NCBI RefSeq assembly: GCF_021538895.1
Contig: NZ_JADDRL010000059.1
Coordinates: forward strand, 1-57,897
DNA length: 57,897 nucleotides
Direction of reading: 5' to 3'
Source of the DNA: Streptomyces olivochromogenes
GTDB taxonomy: Bacteria > Actinomycetota > Actinomycetes > Streptomycetales > Streptomycetaceae
Shown one piece after another: positions 24,810 to 33,783 of this stretch (position 1 is its first letter; every line of letters begins with the position of its first letter). Under the pieces are notes generated by a model that had not been told where the DNA came from, ran no database searches, and saw nothing but the letters and a program-made list of their open reading frames with translations. A program made the translations under genes and the position numbers.

Positions 24810-26101
24810 GTGGTCATCGTCTTCGCACTCGTCGCCCTGGCCGTACTGGCCGTCGTCGCGGCGCTGTACCGGTACGTGTGGCGCAGGCTGGTCCGTGACA
24901 CCACGGCGGCACCGGGCCGTGCGCGTCGCACGGGCACGGCGGTGTTCGTGGCGGGGCCGGCCCTGATGATCGCGGCCCTGGTCGCGGAACGCTCCGGCGC
25001 CCCCTTCTGGCTCCAGCGCACCCTGGCCTGGCCCGGCTTCCTCTGGATGGCCCTGTCGGTCTACCTGCTGCCGGCCGTGCTCGCGGGAGAGGTCGTACGA
25101 CCCCTGCTGCGACGGCTGTTGGAGCGGCGGGCCCCGGTGACACCGGCGCCGGCGGCGGTGCCGGCGGAAACGACGGTGCCCGCGGGACCGGCACCGTCGG
25201 GCCCGGACCCGGGCCCGGACCCCGTCCAGGCGCCCTCACCCGCCCCCTCCCGCCGTCTGTTCGTCTCCCGTGTCGTGGGCGGAGCCGCCGCCACCGCCGC
25301 GCTGGGCACCGTCGGTTACGGCACCTACGGCGTCCTGCGCGGCCCGAGGGTGAAGCACGTCACCGTTCCACTCGCGAAGCTGCCGCGGGGCGCGGACGGC
25401 TTCCGGATCGCCGTCGTCAGCGACATCCACCTCGGCCCGATCCTCGGCCGGGGCTTCGCGCAGAAGGTCGTCGACACGATCAACGCCACGCAGCCCGACC
25501 TGATCGCGGTCGTCGGTGACCTCGTCGACGGGAGCGTGAAGGACCTGGGACCCGCCGCGGCGCCGCTGGCGCAGCTCAGGGCCCGGCACGGGGCGTACTT
25601 CGTCACCGGGAACCACGAGTACTTCTCCGGCGCCGAGCTGGGGGTCCCCCCAGGCCCTTAAGGCACTGGGGGAGGGTCGAGGAGGTGCGCCGGCTCGGCC
25701 TGCACCCGCTGGAGAACGCCCGCACCGAGCTGCCCGGTTTCGACCTCGCCGGCGTGAACGACGTGCAGGGCGAGAGCGAGGGCCAGGGGCCGGACTTCGG
25801 GCGGGCGCTCGGCGACCGGGACCGGGCACGCGCGTGCGTGCTGCTCGCCCACCAGCCCGTGCAGATCCACGAGGCCGTCCGGCACGGCGTCGACCTCCAG
25901 CTCTCCGGGCACACCCACGGCGGCCAGCTCTGGCCCGGCAACTTCATCGCCCGGGCGGCGAATCCGACGGTCGCGGGACTGGAGCGCTACGGCGACACCC
26001 AGCTGTACGTCAGCCGTGGCGCGGGCGCCTGGGGGCCGCCCACGCGGGTGGGGGCGCCGTCCGACATCACCGTCGTACGACTCGCCTCCGAGCAAGCCTG
26101 A
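24810..26101 (+). pseudogene. Membrane-anchored metallophosphoesterase, frameshifted by a palindromic repeat
   Basis: The first open frame (24810-25661, 283 aa, GTG start) has N-terminal membrane helices, a Pro-rich linker, a possible second hydrophobic stretch (VVGGAAATAALGTVGYG) and the metal-ligand motifs DIHLGP, GDLVDG and GNHEYFSG. It stops at TAA inside a palindromic element. The remainder, in a different frame from about 25676 to 26101, starts VEEVRRLGLHPLENART and carries the missing motifs LLAHQP and SGHTHGGQLWPG. Without them the N-terminal product lacks metal ligands and should be inactive. Net gain is about 32 bases, assuming relatives have two residues between GAE and VEEV. A -1 slip on the C-run at 25646-25651 would restore a full protein. 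A base-call error in the hairpin is the other explanation. Confidence 0.82.
25638..25675 (+). repeat. Dispersed palindromic repeat, copy 3 (breaks metallophosphoesterase)
   Basis: Reads CTGGGGGTCCCCCCAGG, core CCCTTAAGGCA (with palindrome CCTTAAGG), then CTGGGGGAGGG. It has the same flanks and orientation as copy 2 but a different core. It supplies the in-frame TAA at 25659-25661. Confidence 0.85.
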
Positions 26102-26214
26102 ATCGCTGCTGGGAATTTGCTGTGAAACGATCGGGAAACAATTCCCGGTAAGTTCTTTCTCATTTCTCAAAACCCCTCTTTCCCCAGCTGAAACTCCTGT
26201 GATTAGGTGTCCGC

Positions 26215-26276
26215 GCCACTAGGGGAGTGGCGTTGTGCACACGGCCCAAAGGGGCCACAGGGGGCCCGTTCGGGCC
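26215..26276 (+). promoter_or_regulatory. Three consecutive hairpins in the leader of the solute-binding protein gene
   Basis: Three perfect stems follow one another: GCCACT-AGGGG-AGTGGC (26215-26231), GGCCC-AAAG-GGGCC (26243-26256) and GGCCC-GTTC-GGGCC (26263-26276). The last ends two to three bases before the GGGGAGGG ribosome site. They could mask or expose that site or form a structured leader; no known riboswitch class is recognised. Confidence 0.5.
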
Positions 26277-26294
26277 TGGGGAGGGCACTCACCG

Positions 26295-27851
26295 ATGCGA
26301 TCGGTGCGCATGCGGATTCTCGCGACGCTGCTCGTGCTGGCGGCCGTGGGAGTGGGCGGCTGGCAGCTTCTGCCGGCGCAGGGAAACAACGACAAGACCA
26401 TCAGGGTCGGCACGACGGACGCCGTTACGTCACTCGATCCGGCCGGGGCCTACGACGCGGGATCCTGGGCGTTGTTCAGCAACGTATTCCAGTCCCTGAT
26501 GACCTTCGAACCGAGCGGTGTCACGCCCGTTCCCGACGCGGCCAAGAGCTGTGACTTCGTGGGCAGCGGGCTGAAGACCTATCGCTGTGAACTGCGGGAC
26601 GGACTCACCTTCCCGAGCGGGCGCGCGATGACCGCCGAGGACGTGAAGTACTCCTTCGACCGGGTCAAGAAGATCAACTCGGACGTCGGCCCGGCGTCCC
26701 TGTTCTCCACCCTCGGGTCGGTGCGCGCCCAGGGGAACACCGTCACCTTCAACCTGTCGTCGCCGGACGCCACCTTCCCGTTCAAGGTGGCCACCGGCGC
26801 CGGCGCGATCGTCGACAGGGACAAGTACCCGGCGGGCTCCCTGCGCACCGGCTCCGAGGTCGACGGCACCGGCCCCTACACGCTCACGTCGTACACCAAG
26901 GACACCCGGGCGGACCTGGCGCCGAACCCGAGGTACAAGGGCATCCTGGGCGGCACGGGCCGCCCCGTCGAGCTGCGGTACTACGCCGACGCCGACAAGC
27001 TGAACAACGCCTGGAAGGCCAAGGACGTCGAGGTCGCCACGCGCACCCTGCCGCCCGCGGTGCTCTCCCGCCTCTCGGCCAGCGACCCGAAGCAGCGCGT
27101 CACGGAGTCCGACAGCTCCGAGACCCGCAACCTCTACCTGAACACCCGCGCGAACTCGCCGCTGCACGACGCGCGCGTCCGCCGGGCCCTGGCCTGGCTG
27201 GTCAACCGCGAGCAGTTGGCCGCCACGGTGTACGACGGCACGGTCGACCCGCTGTACTCGCTGATCCCGACCGGCATCACCGGCCACACCACGTCCTTCT
27301 TCGACGCCTACCCGAAGCGGAGCACCGAGAAGGCGAAGGCCCTGCTCACCCAGGCCGGCGTCACCACCCCGGTCCGCTTCACCTTCGGCTACGGCAAGGG
27401 ACGCGGCGCCGGCGCCGAGGAGGCCGCCGAGCTGAAGAAGCAGCTGGAGGCCGGCGGCCTGTTCAAGGTGGACGTCCGGGGCTACGAGTGGACCGACTTC
27501 CAAAAGCGCTGGGCCACCGGCAAGCTGGACGCGTACGCGGTCGGCTGGGTCGCCGACTACCCGGACCCGGACACCTTCGGCGCTCCGCTCGTCGGCACCG
27601 GCTCCACCATGAACACCGGCTACACCAACAAGCTCGTCGACCATCTGATCGTGGACAGCCAGCAGTTCGCCGACCGCAGCCGGGTCGCGCAGGACTTCCG
27701 CGACCTACAGGCCGACGTGGCCACCGACGTGCCGCTGATCCCGCTCTGGCAGCGCAAGGAGTACGTCGTCAGCAGCGAGGACATCGGCGGCGGCCAGTAC
27801 CTCTCGGACGGCACCGGCGTGTTCCGGCTGTGGCGCCTGACCTGGATCTGA
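26295..27851 (+). CDS. Family-5 (oligopeptide/dipeptide-type) ABC solute-binding protein
   Basis: 518-aa SBP_bac_5 protein. IRVGTTDAVTSLDPAGAYD is the usual start of the mature domain; FPSGRAMTAEDVKYSFDRV (split) and TGPYTLTSY match conserved stretches. ATG 26295 (MRSVRMRILATLLVL) has GGAGG about ten bases upstream. Starting at GTG 26235 would add a non-signal sequence. The N-terminal helix lacks a lipobox Cys, so the protein is either cleaved and free or held by an uncleaved helix. No permease or ATPase gene is adjacent. The 110 bases before the hairpins are unusually AT-rich and probably hold the promoter. Confidence 0.88.
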   Translation: MRSVRMRILATLLVLAAVGVGGWQLLPAQGNNDKTIRVGTTDAVTSLDPAGAYDAGSWALFSNVFQSLMTFEPSGVTPVPDAAKSCDFVGSGLKTYRCELRDGLTFPSGRAMTAEDVKYSFDRVKKINSDVGPASLFSTLGSVRAQGNTVTFNLSSPDATFPFKVATGAGAIVDRDKYPAGSLRTGSEVDGTGPYTLTSYTKDTRADLAPNPRYKGILGGTGRPVELRYYADADKLNNAWKAKDVEVATRTLPPAVLSRLSASDPKQRVTESDSSETRNLYLNTRANSPLHDARVRRALAWLVNREQLAATVYDGTVDPLYSLIPTGITGHTTSFFDAYPKRSTEKAKALLTQAGVTTPVRFTFGYGKGRGAGAEEAAELKKQLEAGGLFKVDVRGYEWTDFQKRWATGKLDAYAVGWVADYPDPDTFGAPLVGTGSTMNTGYTNKLVDHLIVDSQQFADRSRVAQDFRDLQADVATDVPLIPLWQRKEYVVSSEDIGGGQYLSDGTGVFRLWRLTWI

Positions 27852-27957
27852 CGAGGTTCTGACGCGATCCGGCGTTCGGACATACGCCCGGGTGAAGCGG
27901 GGCAGACACCCGACGCGGCACCCTGTGACGGAGGTGTGCGTGGGGTGAGGAGCAGAC

Positions 27958-28359
27958 GTGCTGAGACGCAACGCCTTCCGGCTGCCCCGGCATCCGGCGT
28001 CCGTCGGTCTCGCCCGGCGCCGGGTCCGGGACCATCTGGCCGACTGGGGCCACCGGTCCGGTGACCCGGCGCTGGAGGACGTGGTCCTGCTGGTGTCCGA
28101 GCTGGCCACCAACGTCGTACGCCACGGACCCCTGCTGGAGCGGGAGTTCGAGGTCGCCGTGACCGCCCTCGCGGACGGCTCCTGCCTCGTCGAGGTCTCC
28201 GACGAGGGCCGCCACGAACCCCGGCTGCGACTGGTGCGGGACGGCGACGAGACCGGCCGCGGGCTGCACCTCGTGGCGGCCGTCGCCGCGGCCTGGGGCG
28301 TGTGGAGCCGCGGCGGCCACGGCAAGACGGTGTGGGCACTGGTCTCGGCCCCCGCCTGA
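27958..28359 (+). CDS. ATP-binding (HATPase_c_2, anti-sigma-factor-kinase-like) regulatory protein
   Basis: 133 aa consisting only of a GHKL-type ATPase fold of the RsbW/SpoIIAB class. The N-box is in LVSELATNVVRHGP, and glycine-box residues appear in VEVSDEGRHEP and GRGLHLVAAVA. Streptomyces encodes dozens of such orphan proteins, which may phosphorylate anti-anti-sigma factors; no sigma or STAS partner lies beside it. GTG start with GAGGAG six or so bases upstream. Converges on the histidine kinase gene with 34 bases between. Confidence 0.85.
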   Translation: MLRRNAFRLPRHPASVGLARRRVRDHLADWGHRSGDPALEDVVLLVSELATNVVRHGPLLEREFEVAVTALADGSCLVEVSDEGRHEPRLRLVRDGDETGRGLHLVAAVAAAWGVWSRGGHGKTVWALVSAPA

Positions 28360-28393
28360 GGCGCCGTATGCCGCGCCCACGGCACTTCCCCGG

Positions 28394-29836
28394 CTACGAC
28401 CCCACGGGCACCCGTACCGGAAGCGTCACCGTCACCGCCAGGCCCTCGCCCGGGGCCGTGCACACCGCCACCTCGCCGCCGTGCGCGCGGACGACGCCCT
28501 TCACGATCGCGAGGCCCAGCCCGCTGCCCGCGCCGCCGCCCGCGCGGAAGAAGCGGTCGAAGACCCGCACCGCGTCCTCCTCGGCCAGCCCCGGGCCCTC
28601 GTCCGCCACGCACAGCCGCACCACCCCGTCCGCGCGCTCCACGCCCAGCCGCACCGGCACGTCGGCGGGCGTGTGCGTGCGCACGTTGGCCACCAGATTG
28701 CCGAGGACCTGGCGCAGGCCGGACTCGTCGGCGGACACCAGCAGGGCGCCGTCGGCGGCCACGGTGACCGGCCGCTCCGGCTGCTGTGCCCGCAGGTCCT
28801 CGGCCGCGTCCCGCACCAGCCGGCTCAGGTCGACGCTGCGGAACCGCAGCTCGGGGCGCTGGTCGAGGCGGGCGAGCGTGAGCAGCTCGTCGACCAGCCG
28901 CCCCATGCGGTCCGCCTCGGCGTTGACCCGGTCCCAGGCCCGCTTGCGCTCGGCCGCCTCGACCAGCATGCCCTTGTCGTACAGCTGGAGGTAGCCGCGT
29001 ATGGCCGCCAGCGGGGTGCGCAGCTCGTGCGAGGCGTCGGCGACGAAGCGGCGCAGCTGGGCCGCGCTGCGCTCGCGCGTCCGGTACGCCGACTCCACCT
29101 GCTGGAGCATGGAGTTGAGGGCCAGCCGCAGCTGCTCGACCTCCTGGGTGGGCTCCCGGCTGGAGGGCACCCGCCGGGTGAGGTCGCCCTCGGCGATCGC
29201 CGAGGAGGTCTCCACCATGTCCTCCAGGGGCCGCATCCGGCGCCGCACGCTGAACATGGTCAGGCAGGCCAGCAGCGCCAGCAGCAGCGTGCCCACGGCG
29301 AGGTCGAGTCCGACCGCCTTGGCCATGCCCCGGTGCAGGCCCTCGGTGGAGGTGGCCAGCAGGATGTAGGGGCCGTCGGCGAGCCGGGTCGCGGTCACCC
29401 GGTACGCGGTGCCGTGCACGCTCACGTCGTGCGGGTCGGGGTCGGCGGCGAGCGCCCGCGGGTCGTCCACCGCGTCCGCGAGCCCGCGCTGGGCCTCGGT
29501 GGGCTTGATGCCGAACAGGGTGAGGGCCGTGCCCCGGCCGTCCACGGCGGTGAAGATCGAGTCCGGTGTCGGACGGTCGTCCCTGCCCGTGGGCGCGATC
29601 CGGTCGCGGACGACGCCCAGCACGCTCAGCGAGTCGACCTGGCGCAGGGTGAGGCCCGAACTGCCCAGCGAGTCGCGCATCTTGGTCAGCTCGGCGTCCA
29701 CCTGGCCGAGCAGGTAGTGCCGCATCCCCATCAGGCTGACCGCGGTCGCCACGACGATGCCGAGCGCGAGCAGCGCGACATTGGTCAGGGTCAGCTTGCC
29801 GCGCAGGGAGTGGATGCCCCCGCACCGCCGCCTCAT
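28394..29836 (-). CDS. Two-component sensor histidine kinase
   Basis: 480-aa membrane kinase. Helix one (about residues 12-35) and helix two (about 180-200) flank a 145-residue outer sensor domain with no recognised fold. A HAMP domain follows (RRRMRPLEDMVETSSAIAEGD in parts), then HisKA with the phospho-acceptor His in FVADASHELRTPL, and HATPase with N-box NLVANVRTHTP, G1 DEGPGL and G2 GSGLGLAIV. Its ATG overlaps the response-regulator stop (ATGA). With the divergent MMPL gene it forms a likely sensor-regulator-transporter unit. Confidence 0.94.
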   Translation of the reverse strand: MRRRCGGIHSLRGKLTLTNVALLALGIVVATAVSLMGMRHYLLGQVDAELTKMRDSLGSSGLTLRQVDSLSVLGVVRDRIAPTGRDDRPTPDSIFTAVDGRGTALTLFGIKPTEAQRGLADAVDDPRALAADPDPHDVSVHGTAYRVTATRLADGPYILLATSTEGLHRGMAKAVGLDLAVGTLLLALLACLTMFSVRRRMRPLEDMVETSSAIAEGDLTRRVPSSREPTQEVEQLRLALNSMLQQVESAYRTRERSAAQLRRFVADASHELRTPLAAIRGYLQLYDKGMLVEAAERKRAWDRVNAEADRMGRLVDELLTLARLDQRPELRFRSVDLSRLVRDAAEDLRAQQPERPVTVAADGALLVSADESGLRQVLGNLVANVRTHTPADVPVRLGVERADGVVRLCVADEGPGLAEEDAVRVFDRFFRAGGGAGSGLGLAIVKGVVRAHGGEVAVCTAPGEGLAVTVTLPVRVPVGS

Positions 29837-30519
29837 GCGAGCCCGTATCCGATACCCCGCCGCGTGGTGATCACCGGCGGTCCCAGGGTGTCCAGCTTGC
29901 GGCGCAGATAGCTGATGTAGGTCTCGACGACGGTCGACTCGGGCGGGGTGTGCTCGTACTGCCAGACGTGGCGCAGCAGTTGCTCCTTGGGCACGATCCG
30001 GCCGCCGTTGCGCACCAGGAAGCGCAGCAGCGCGTACTCGGTCGGGGTCAGCTCGACCGTACGGCCCGCGCGGTGCACCGAGTACGTCGTCTCGTCCAGC
30101 TCCAGGTCGCCGTACCGCAGCGGCGGCCGCTCGGGGATGACGTCGGCCGAGCGGGTGCGGCGCAGCACCGCGCCGACGCGGGCGACGACCTCGTCGATGT
30201 TGAACGGCTTGGTGATGTAGTCGTCGCCGAAGCCGAGGGCGCCCACGATCTCGGCGGGGGAGTCGCGCGCGGTGAGGAAGACCAGCGCCAGGTCGGGCTG
30301 CCTGGCGCGCAGTTCCCGCCCCAGCGCCCGGCCGTCCCCGTCCGGCAGCATCACGTCGAGCAGGGCCGCGTCGGGCCGGGTGCGCTCGGTCAAGGCGAGG
30401 GCCTCGCGGACGGTGCCCGCCGTCATCACCTCGAAGCGGTGGTAGCGCAGGGCGATGGCGAGGACGTCCGCGATGCTCGGTTCGTCCTCCACGACCAGCA
30501 CGGTGCCTGGAGCCGTCAT
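29833..30519 (-). CDS. OmpR/PhoB-family response regulator
   Basis: 228 aa. The receiver domain has acidic residues VEDEP, the phospho-acceptor Asp in ALLDVMLPDGDGR and Lys in DDYITKPFN. The C-terminal winged helix reads ELTPTEYALLRFLVRNGG, then VVETYISYLRRKLD. Probably controls the divergent MMPL transporter gene 158 bases away. The gap contains a 10-bp near-direct repeat (TTGGAGTTCC TTGAGAGTCA at about 30565-30584) of the kind OmpR-class dimers bind; that is inference. ATG start. Confidence 0.94.
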   Translation of the reverse strand: MTAPGTVLVVEDEPSIADVLAIALRYHRFEVMTAGTVREALALTERTRPDAALLDVMLPDGDGRALGRELRARQPDLALVFLTARDSPAEIVGALGFGDDYITKPFNIDEVVARVGAVLRRTRSADVIPERPPLRYGDLELDETTYSVHRAGRTVELTPTEYALLRFLVRNGGRIVPKEQLLRHVWQYEHTPPESTVVETYISYLRRKLDTLGPPVITTRRGIGYGLA

Positions 30520-30677
30520 GCCCCCAGTATCGGCACGACCGCGGACGACGGGGCACGCCCCAGCTTTGGAGTTCCTTGAGAGTCATGCGGATCACGTGTC
30601 CTCACGCGCGGGTGGCCGCCAATCCTGTTGCCAGGACCTGGGGGACCGACCGAACCGATCGACTGAGGAGTTAGAGC

Positions 30678-33095
30678 GTGGCGGCATTGGCACGGTGGTG
30701 CTATCGGCACCGGCTGGTGGTCCTGTTGGTGTGGGTGGGAGCGCTGTTCGGGCTGGGTTTCTCGGCCTCGACGGCGGGCACGGACTACGCGAACGTCTTC
30801 TCCCTCCCGAACACGGACTCCAAGCGCGCGTACGACCTGATGGAGAAGGCGTTCCCGGACAGCGCGGGCGACACCGACACGGTGGTGTGGAAGGTCGACC
30901 AGGGGTCGGTACGGGACGCCTCCGTACGGTCCCGGATCCAGCCCGCGCTGGAGAAGATAGCGGCGATGAAGGGCGTCGGCGACGTCACCGGACCCTACGC
31001 CGGCGCCCCCGGCGCGCGGCAGATCAGCCGTGACGGGCGGATCGCGTACGCGCAGATCACCTTCACCGAGCGGTCGAACGCCGTACCCAAGGAACTGGTC
31101 CAGGACGTCGTCGACACCGCGCAGGGCGCCGAACGCGGCGGTCTGCAGGTGGAGTTGGGCGGTCAGGCGATCCAGCGGGTGCAGGAGCCGCCGACCGGCC
31201 TCGCCGAGATGGTCGGCATCGTCGCGGCGGCCCTCGTGCTGTTCCTGGCCTTCGGCTCGCTGTTCGCGATGCTGCTGCCGATCGGCGTCGCCGTGTTCGG
31301 TGTCGGCACCGGCCTGTTCTCGACCCAGCTCCTCAGTCACACCACCGACATCCCTGACCTGGCCCCGCTGCTCGCCACCCTGATCGGCCTCGGCGTCGGC
31401 ATCGACTACGCCCTGTTCATCGTCACCCGGCACCGGCGCGGCATCCTCAAGGGCATGGCGCCGGAGGACTCGGCGGCCACCGCCCTGGACACCTCCGGCC
31501 GCGCGGTGCTGTTCGCGGGCGGCACGGTGTGCATCGCGCTCGCCGGAATGCTGGTGACGAACCTGCGCTTCCTGGACGGGGTGGTGATCGGCACCTCGCT
31601 CACGGTCGTCCTGAGCGTGCTGGCCGCCACGACCCTGCTCCCGGCCCTGCTCGGCTTCCTCGGCCCACGGGTGCTGAGCCGCCGCCAGCGGCGGAAGCTG
31701 GCCGCCGAAGGCCCCGAGCGGGAGCGGGCGAGCGGACTGGCGGCGCGCTGGTCGGGGACCGTGCAGCGGCGCCCCCGTACGATCGCCGCGCTGGCGCTGG
31801 TGGTCATGGCCGTCCTCGCCCTGCCGGTGCTGTCGCTGCGGCTCGGCGCGACGGACCAGGGCAACGACGAGGCGTCGACGACCACGAGGAAGGCGTACGA
31901 CCTGCTCGCCGAGGGCTTCGGGCCGGGCTTCAACGGCCCGCTCCAGGTGGTCGTGTCCGACGGCGACACCACGGCGCTGGTCAAGGACATCCGGGCGACG
32001 CGCGGCGTCGCGCAGGCGGCCGCGCTGCCGCCCGCGCGGGGCGTCACGGTCATCCAGGTGGTCCCGGCGACGTCACCCCAGTCGAAGCAGACGGACGAGC
32101 TGATCGACACGCTCCGGGACTACGTCATCCCGGACGCGGGCGCGCAGGCGCACGTGGGCGGTGTGACGGCGGTGTCGAAGGACTTCGCGACGGTCACCGG
32201 CGACCGTCTGCCGCTCTTCATCGCGACGATCATCGGCCTCGGCTTCCTGCTCCTGCTGATCGCCTTCCGCTCCGTGGTGGTGCCGCTGACGGCCGCCGTG
32301 ATGAACCTGATCGCGGCCGCGGCCTCCTTCGGCGTCCTGGTCGCGATCTTCCAGTGGGGCGTGGGCCTGGACCTGCTCGGCCTCGGCAAGGAGGGGCCGA
32401 TCAACGCCTTCCTGCCGGTCATCATGCTGTCCCTGCTCTTTGGCCTGTCGATGGACTACCAGGTGTTCCTGGTGAGCCGGATGCACGAGGAGTGGGTCCA
32501 CACGAAGGACAACGCGCGTGCGGTGCGCGTCGGCCTGGCCGAGACCAGCCGGGTCATCAACTCCGCGGCGCTGATCATGGTCTGCGTCTTCCTGGCCTTC
32601 GTGCTGAGCGGCGACTCGGGCGCGGCGATGGCGGGCGTGGGCCTAGCGGCGGCGGTGGCCCTGGACGCGTTCGTCCTGCGTACGGCGCTCGTGCCGGCGG
32701 CGATGCATCTGCTGGGCGGGGCGAACTGGTGGCTGCCCGGGTGGCTGGACAAGCGGCTGCCGCATCTGGCGGTGGAGCCGACGGAGGAGGCCGCGGAAGC
32801 CGTAGATCCGGAGGGCGGCCCCGCCTCGGTGATCCATGGCTACGTCCGCACGCCCGAGGGCGATCCGGTCGAGGACGCGGGCGTGACACTGCTGTCGAAG
32901 GGCGGTCGCCAACTGGACCGGGTGACGTCCCTGGCCGACGGCTCGTACATCGTGTCGGTACCGGCGCCGGGTTCCTACCTGCTGGCGGTGACGGCGGGCT
33001 CACACGGCTCGAAGGCCCGGCATGTGACGGTGGCGGACGGGCCGGTGGTGTACGACGTGGAGTTGGCGGAGGGGGAGGTGGACGCGGTCAATTAG
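30678..33095 (+). CDS. MMPL-family (RND) transporter with a C-terminal carboxypeptidase-regulatory-like domain
   Basis: 805-aa RND-type exporter with two repeats, each one helix, an outer domain and a helix bundle. GVGIDYALFIVTRHR and LSMDYQVFLVSRMHEEW are the paired motifs carrying proton-relay Asp-Tyr residues in helices 4 and 10. Unusually, about 85 residues after the last helix (from roughly 725) form a beta-sandwich-like unit (GYVRTPEGDPVEDAGVTLLS in part, then DGSYIVSVPAPGSYLLAV) resembling CarboxypepD_reg domains. GTG start with GAGGAG at about eight bases. Related MMPLs export lipids or glycolipids; the cargo here is unknown. Its stop overlaps the convergent Uma2 gene by eight bases. 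Confidence 0.92.
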   Translation: MAALARWCYRHRLVVLLVWVGALFGLGFSASTAGTDYANVFSLPNTDSKRAYDLMEKAFPDSAGDTDTVVWKVDQGSVRDASVRSRIQPALEKIAAMKGVGDVTGPYAGAPGARQISRDGRIAYAQITFTERSNAVPKELVQDVVDTAQGAERGGLQVELGGQAIQRVQEPPTGLAEMVGIVAAALVLFLAFGSLFAMLLPIGVAVFGVGTGLFSTQLLSHTTDIPDLAPLLATLIGLGVGIDYALFIVTRHRRGILKGMAPEDSAATALDTSGRAVLFAGGTVCIALAGMLVTNLRFLDGVVIGTSLTVVLSVLAATTLLPALLGFLGPRVLSRRQRRKLAAEGPERERASGLAARWSGTVQRRPRTIAALALVVMAVLALPVLSLRLGATDQGNDEASTTTRKAYDLLAEGFGPGFNGPLQVVVSDGDTTALVKDIRATRGVAQAAALPPARGVTVIQVVPATSPQSKQTDELIDTLRDYVIPDAGAQAHVGGVTAVSKDFATVTGDRLPLFIATIIGLGFLLLLIAFRSVVVPLTAAVMNLIAAAASFGVLVAIFQWGVGLDLLGLGKEGPINAFLPVIMLSLLFGLSMDYQVFLVSRMHEEWVHTKDNARAVRVGLAETSRVINSAALIMVCVFLAFVLSGDSGAAMAGVGLAAAVALDAFVLRTALVPAAMHLLGGANWWLPGWLDKRLPHLAVEPTEEAAEAVDPEGGPASVIHGYVRTPEGDPVEDAGVTLLSKGGRQLDRVTSLADGSYIVSVPAPGSYLLAVTAGSHGSKARHVTVADGPVVYDVELAEGEVDAVN

Positions 33096-33693
33096 CTTCT
33101 GTCCGGCCTGCCTTGAGAATGGCGTCGACGTCGAGAGTGACGTCGGCGCCGATGGCTGCGGGTAGCGTGACAACTTCGCCGGGGGAGTACGGGCGGTGGC
33201 TCTCGTACCCGTCCCCCGCGGGGTCGGTCAGGACGTGCAGGCGCTGGTGTTTGCGGTCGACGATGACGTAGACGGGCACCTTCGCACCGGCGTATGCCTT
33301 GACCTTCTGACGCAGGTCGGCCTTCCAATTGCTGGAAGTGACCTCCAGGACCAGGCGGAAGCAGACGGGGGCGTAGCAGTTGTTCTCGGCGTGGTGGTCC
33401 CGGTAGTCGGCATCGACGAGCGAGAGATCAGGGATCGCGTAGTCCTCGGTGCCGGGCAGCCAGATGCCGATGCCTTGGACCACCTTGGACTCGCTGCCGT
33501 GCAGGCCTGCTGCGGCAAAGACGAACGCGAGGTCCATCAAGGCCTCTGCGTGAGGGCCGTCCGGGGGCGGGGTCACGAGGATCTGGCCTCCGATGATCTC
33601 GACGCGGTAGCCCGGATTGCGGTCCATGAGCAGGTTGGCCTCCGCGATCAGCGGACGGTCTCCGTGGGGCCGCTCGACGGATGCTGCTGACAT
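33088..33693 (-). CDS. Uma2-family (DUF820) putative restriction-like endonuclease
   Basis: 201 aa with the PD-(D/E)xK-like residues of the family: PDLSLVDADY, LVLEVTSSNWKADLRQK (Asp ... Glu-x-Thr ... Lys) and VPVYVIVDR. Many paralogues exist in Streptomyces and cyanobacteria; nuclease activity and role are not established. ATG 33693 has GGGAGG at a good distance; the frame's earlier start at 33729 lacks one. Stands alone between the MMPL gene and a TetR gene. Confidence 0.88.
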   Translation of the reverse strand: MSAASVERPHGDRPLIAEANLLMDRNPGYRVEIIGGQILVTPPPDGPHAEALMDLAFVFAAAGLHGSESKVVQGIGIWLPGTEDYAIPDLSLVDADYRDHHAENNCYAPVCFRLVLEVTSSNWKADLRQKVKAYAGAKVPVYVIVDRKHQRLHVLTDPAGDGYESHRPYSPGEVVTLPAAIGADVTLDVDAILKAGRTEAN

Positions 33694-33783
33694 CGCGTGC
33701 CTCCCGTGGGCTGGTGTCGAGAGCATCATCGTAGGCAGGCAGGACCCCCGGTGTCCCCTTCGAACCGCTTCACCCGAAAGTGA

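Noticed and set aside
26235..26294. Earlier GTG start for the family-5 solute-binding protein
   Set aside because: The added 20 residues lie in the hairpin-rich leader and would place non-signal sequence before the export helix; GGAGG precedes ATG 26295.
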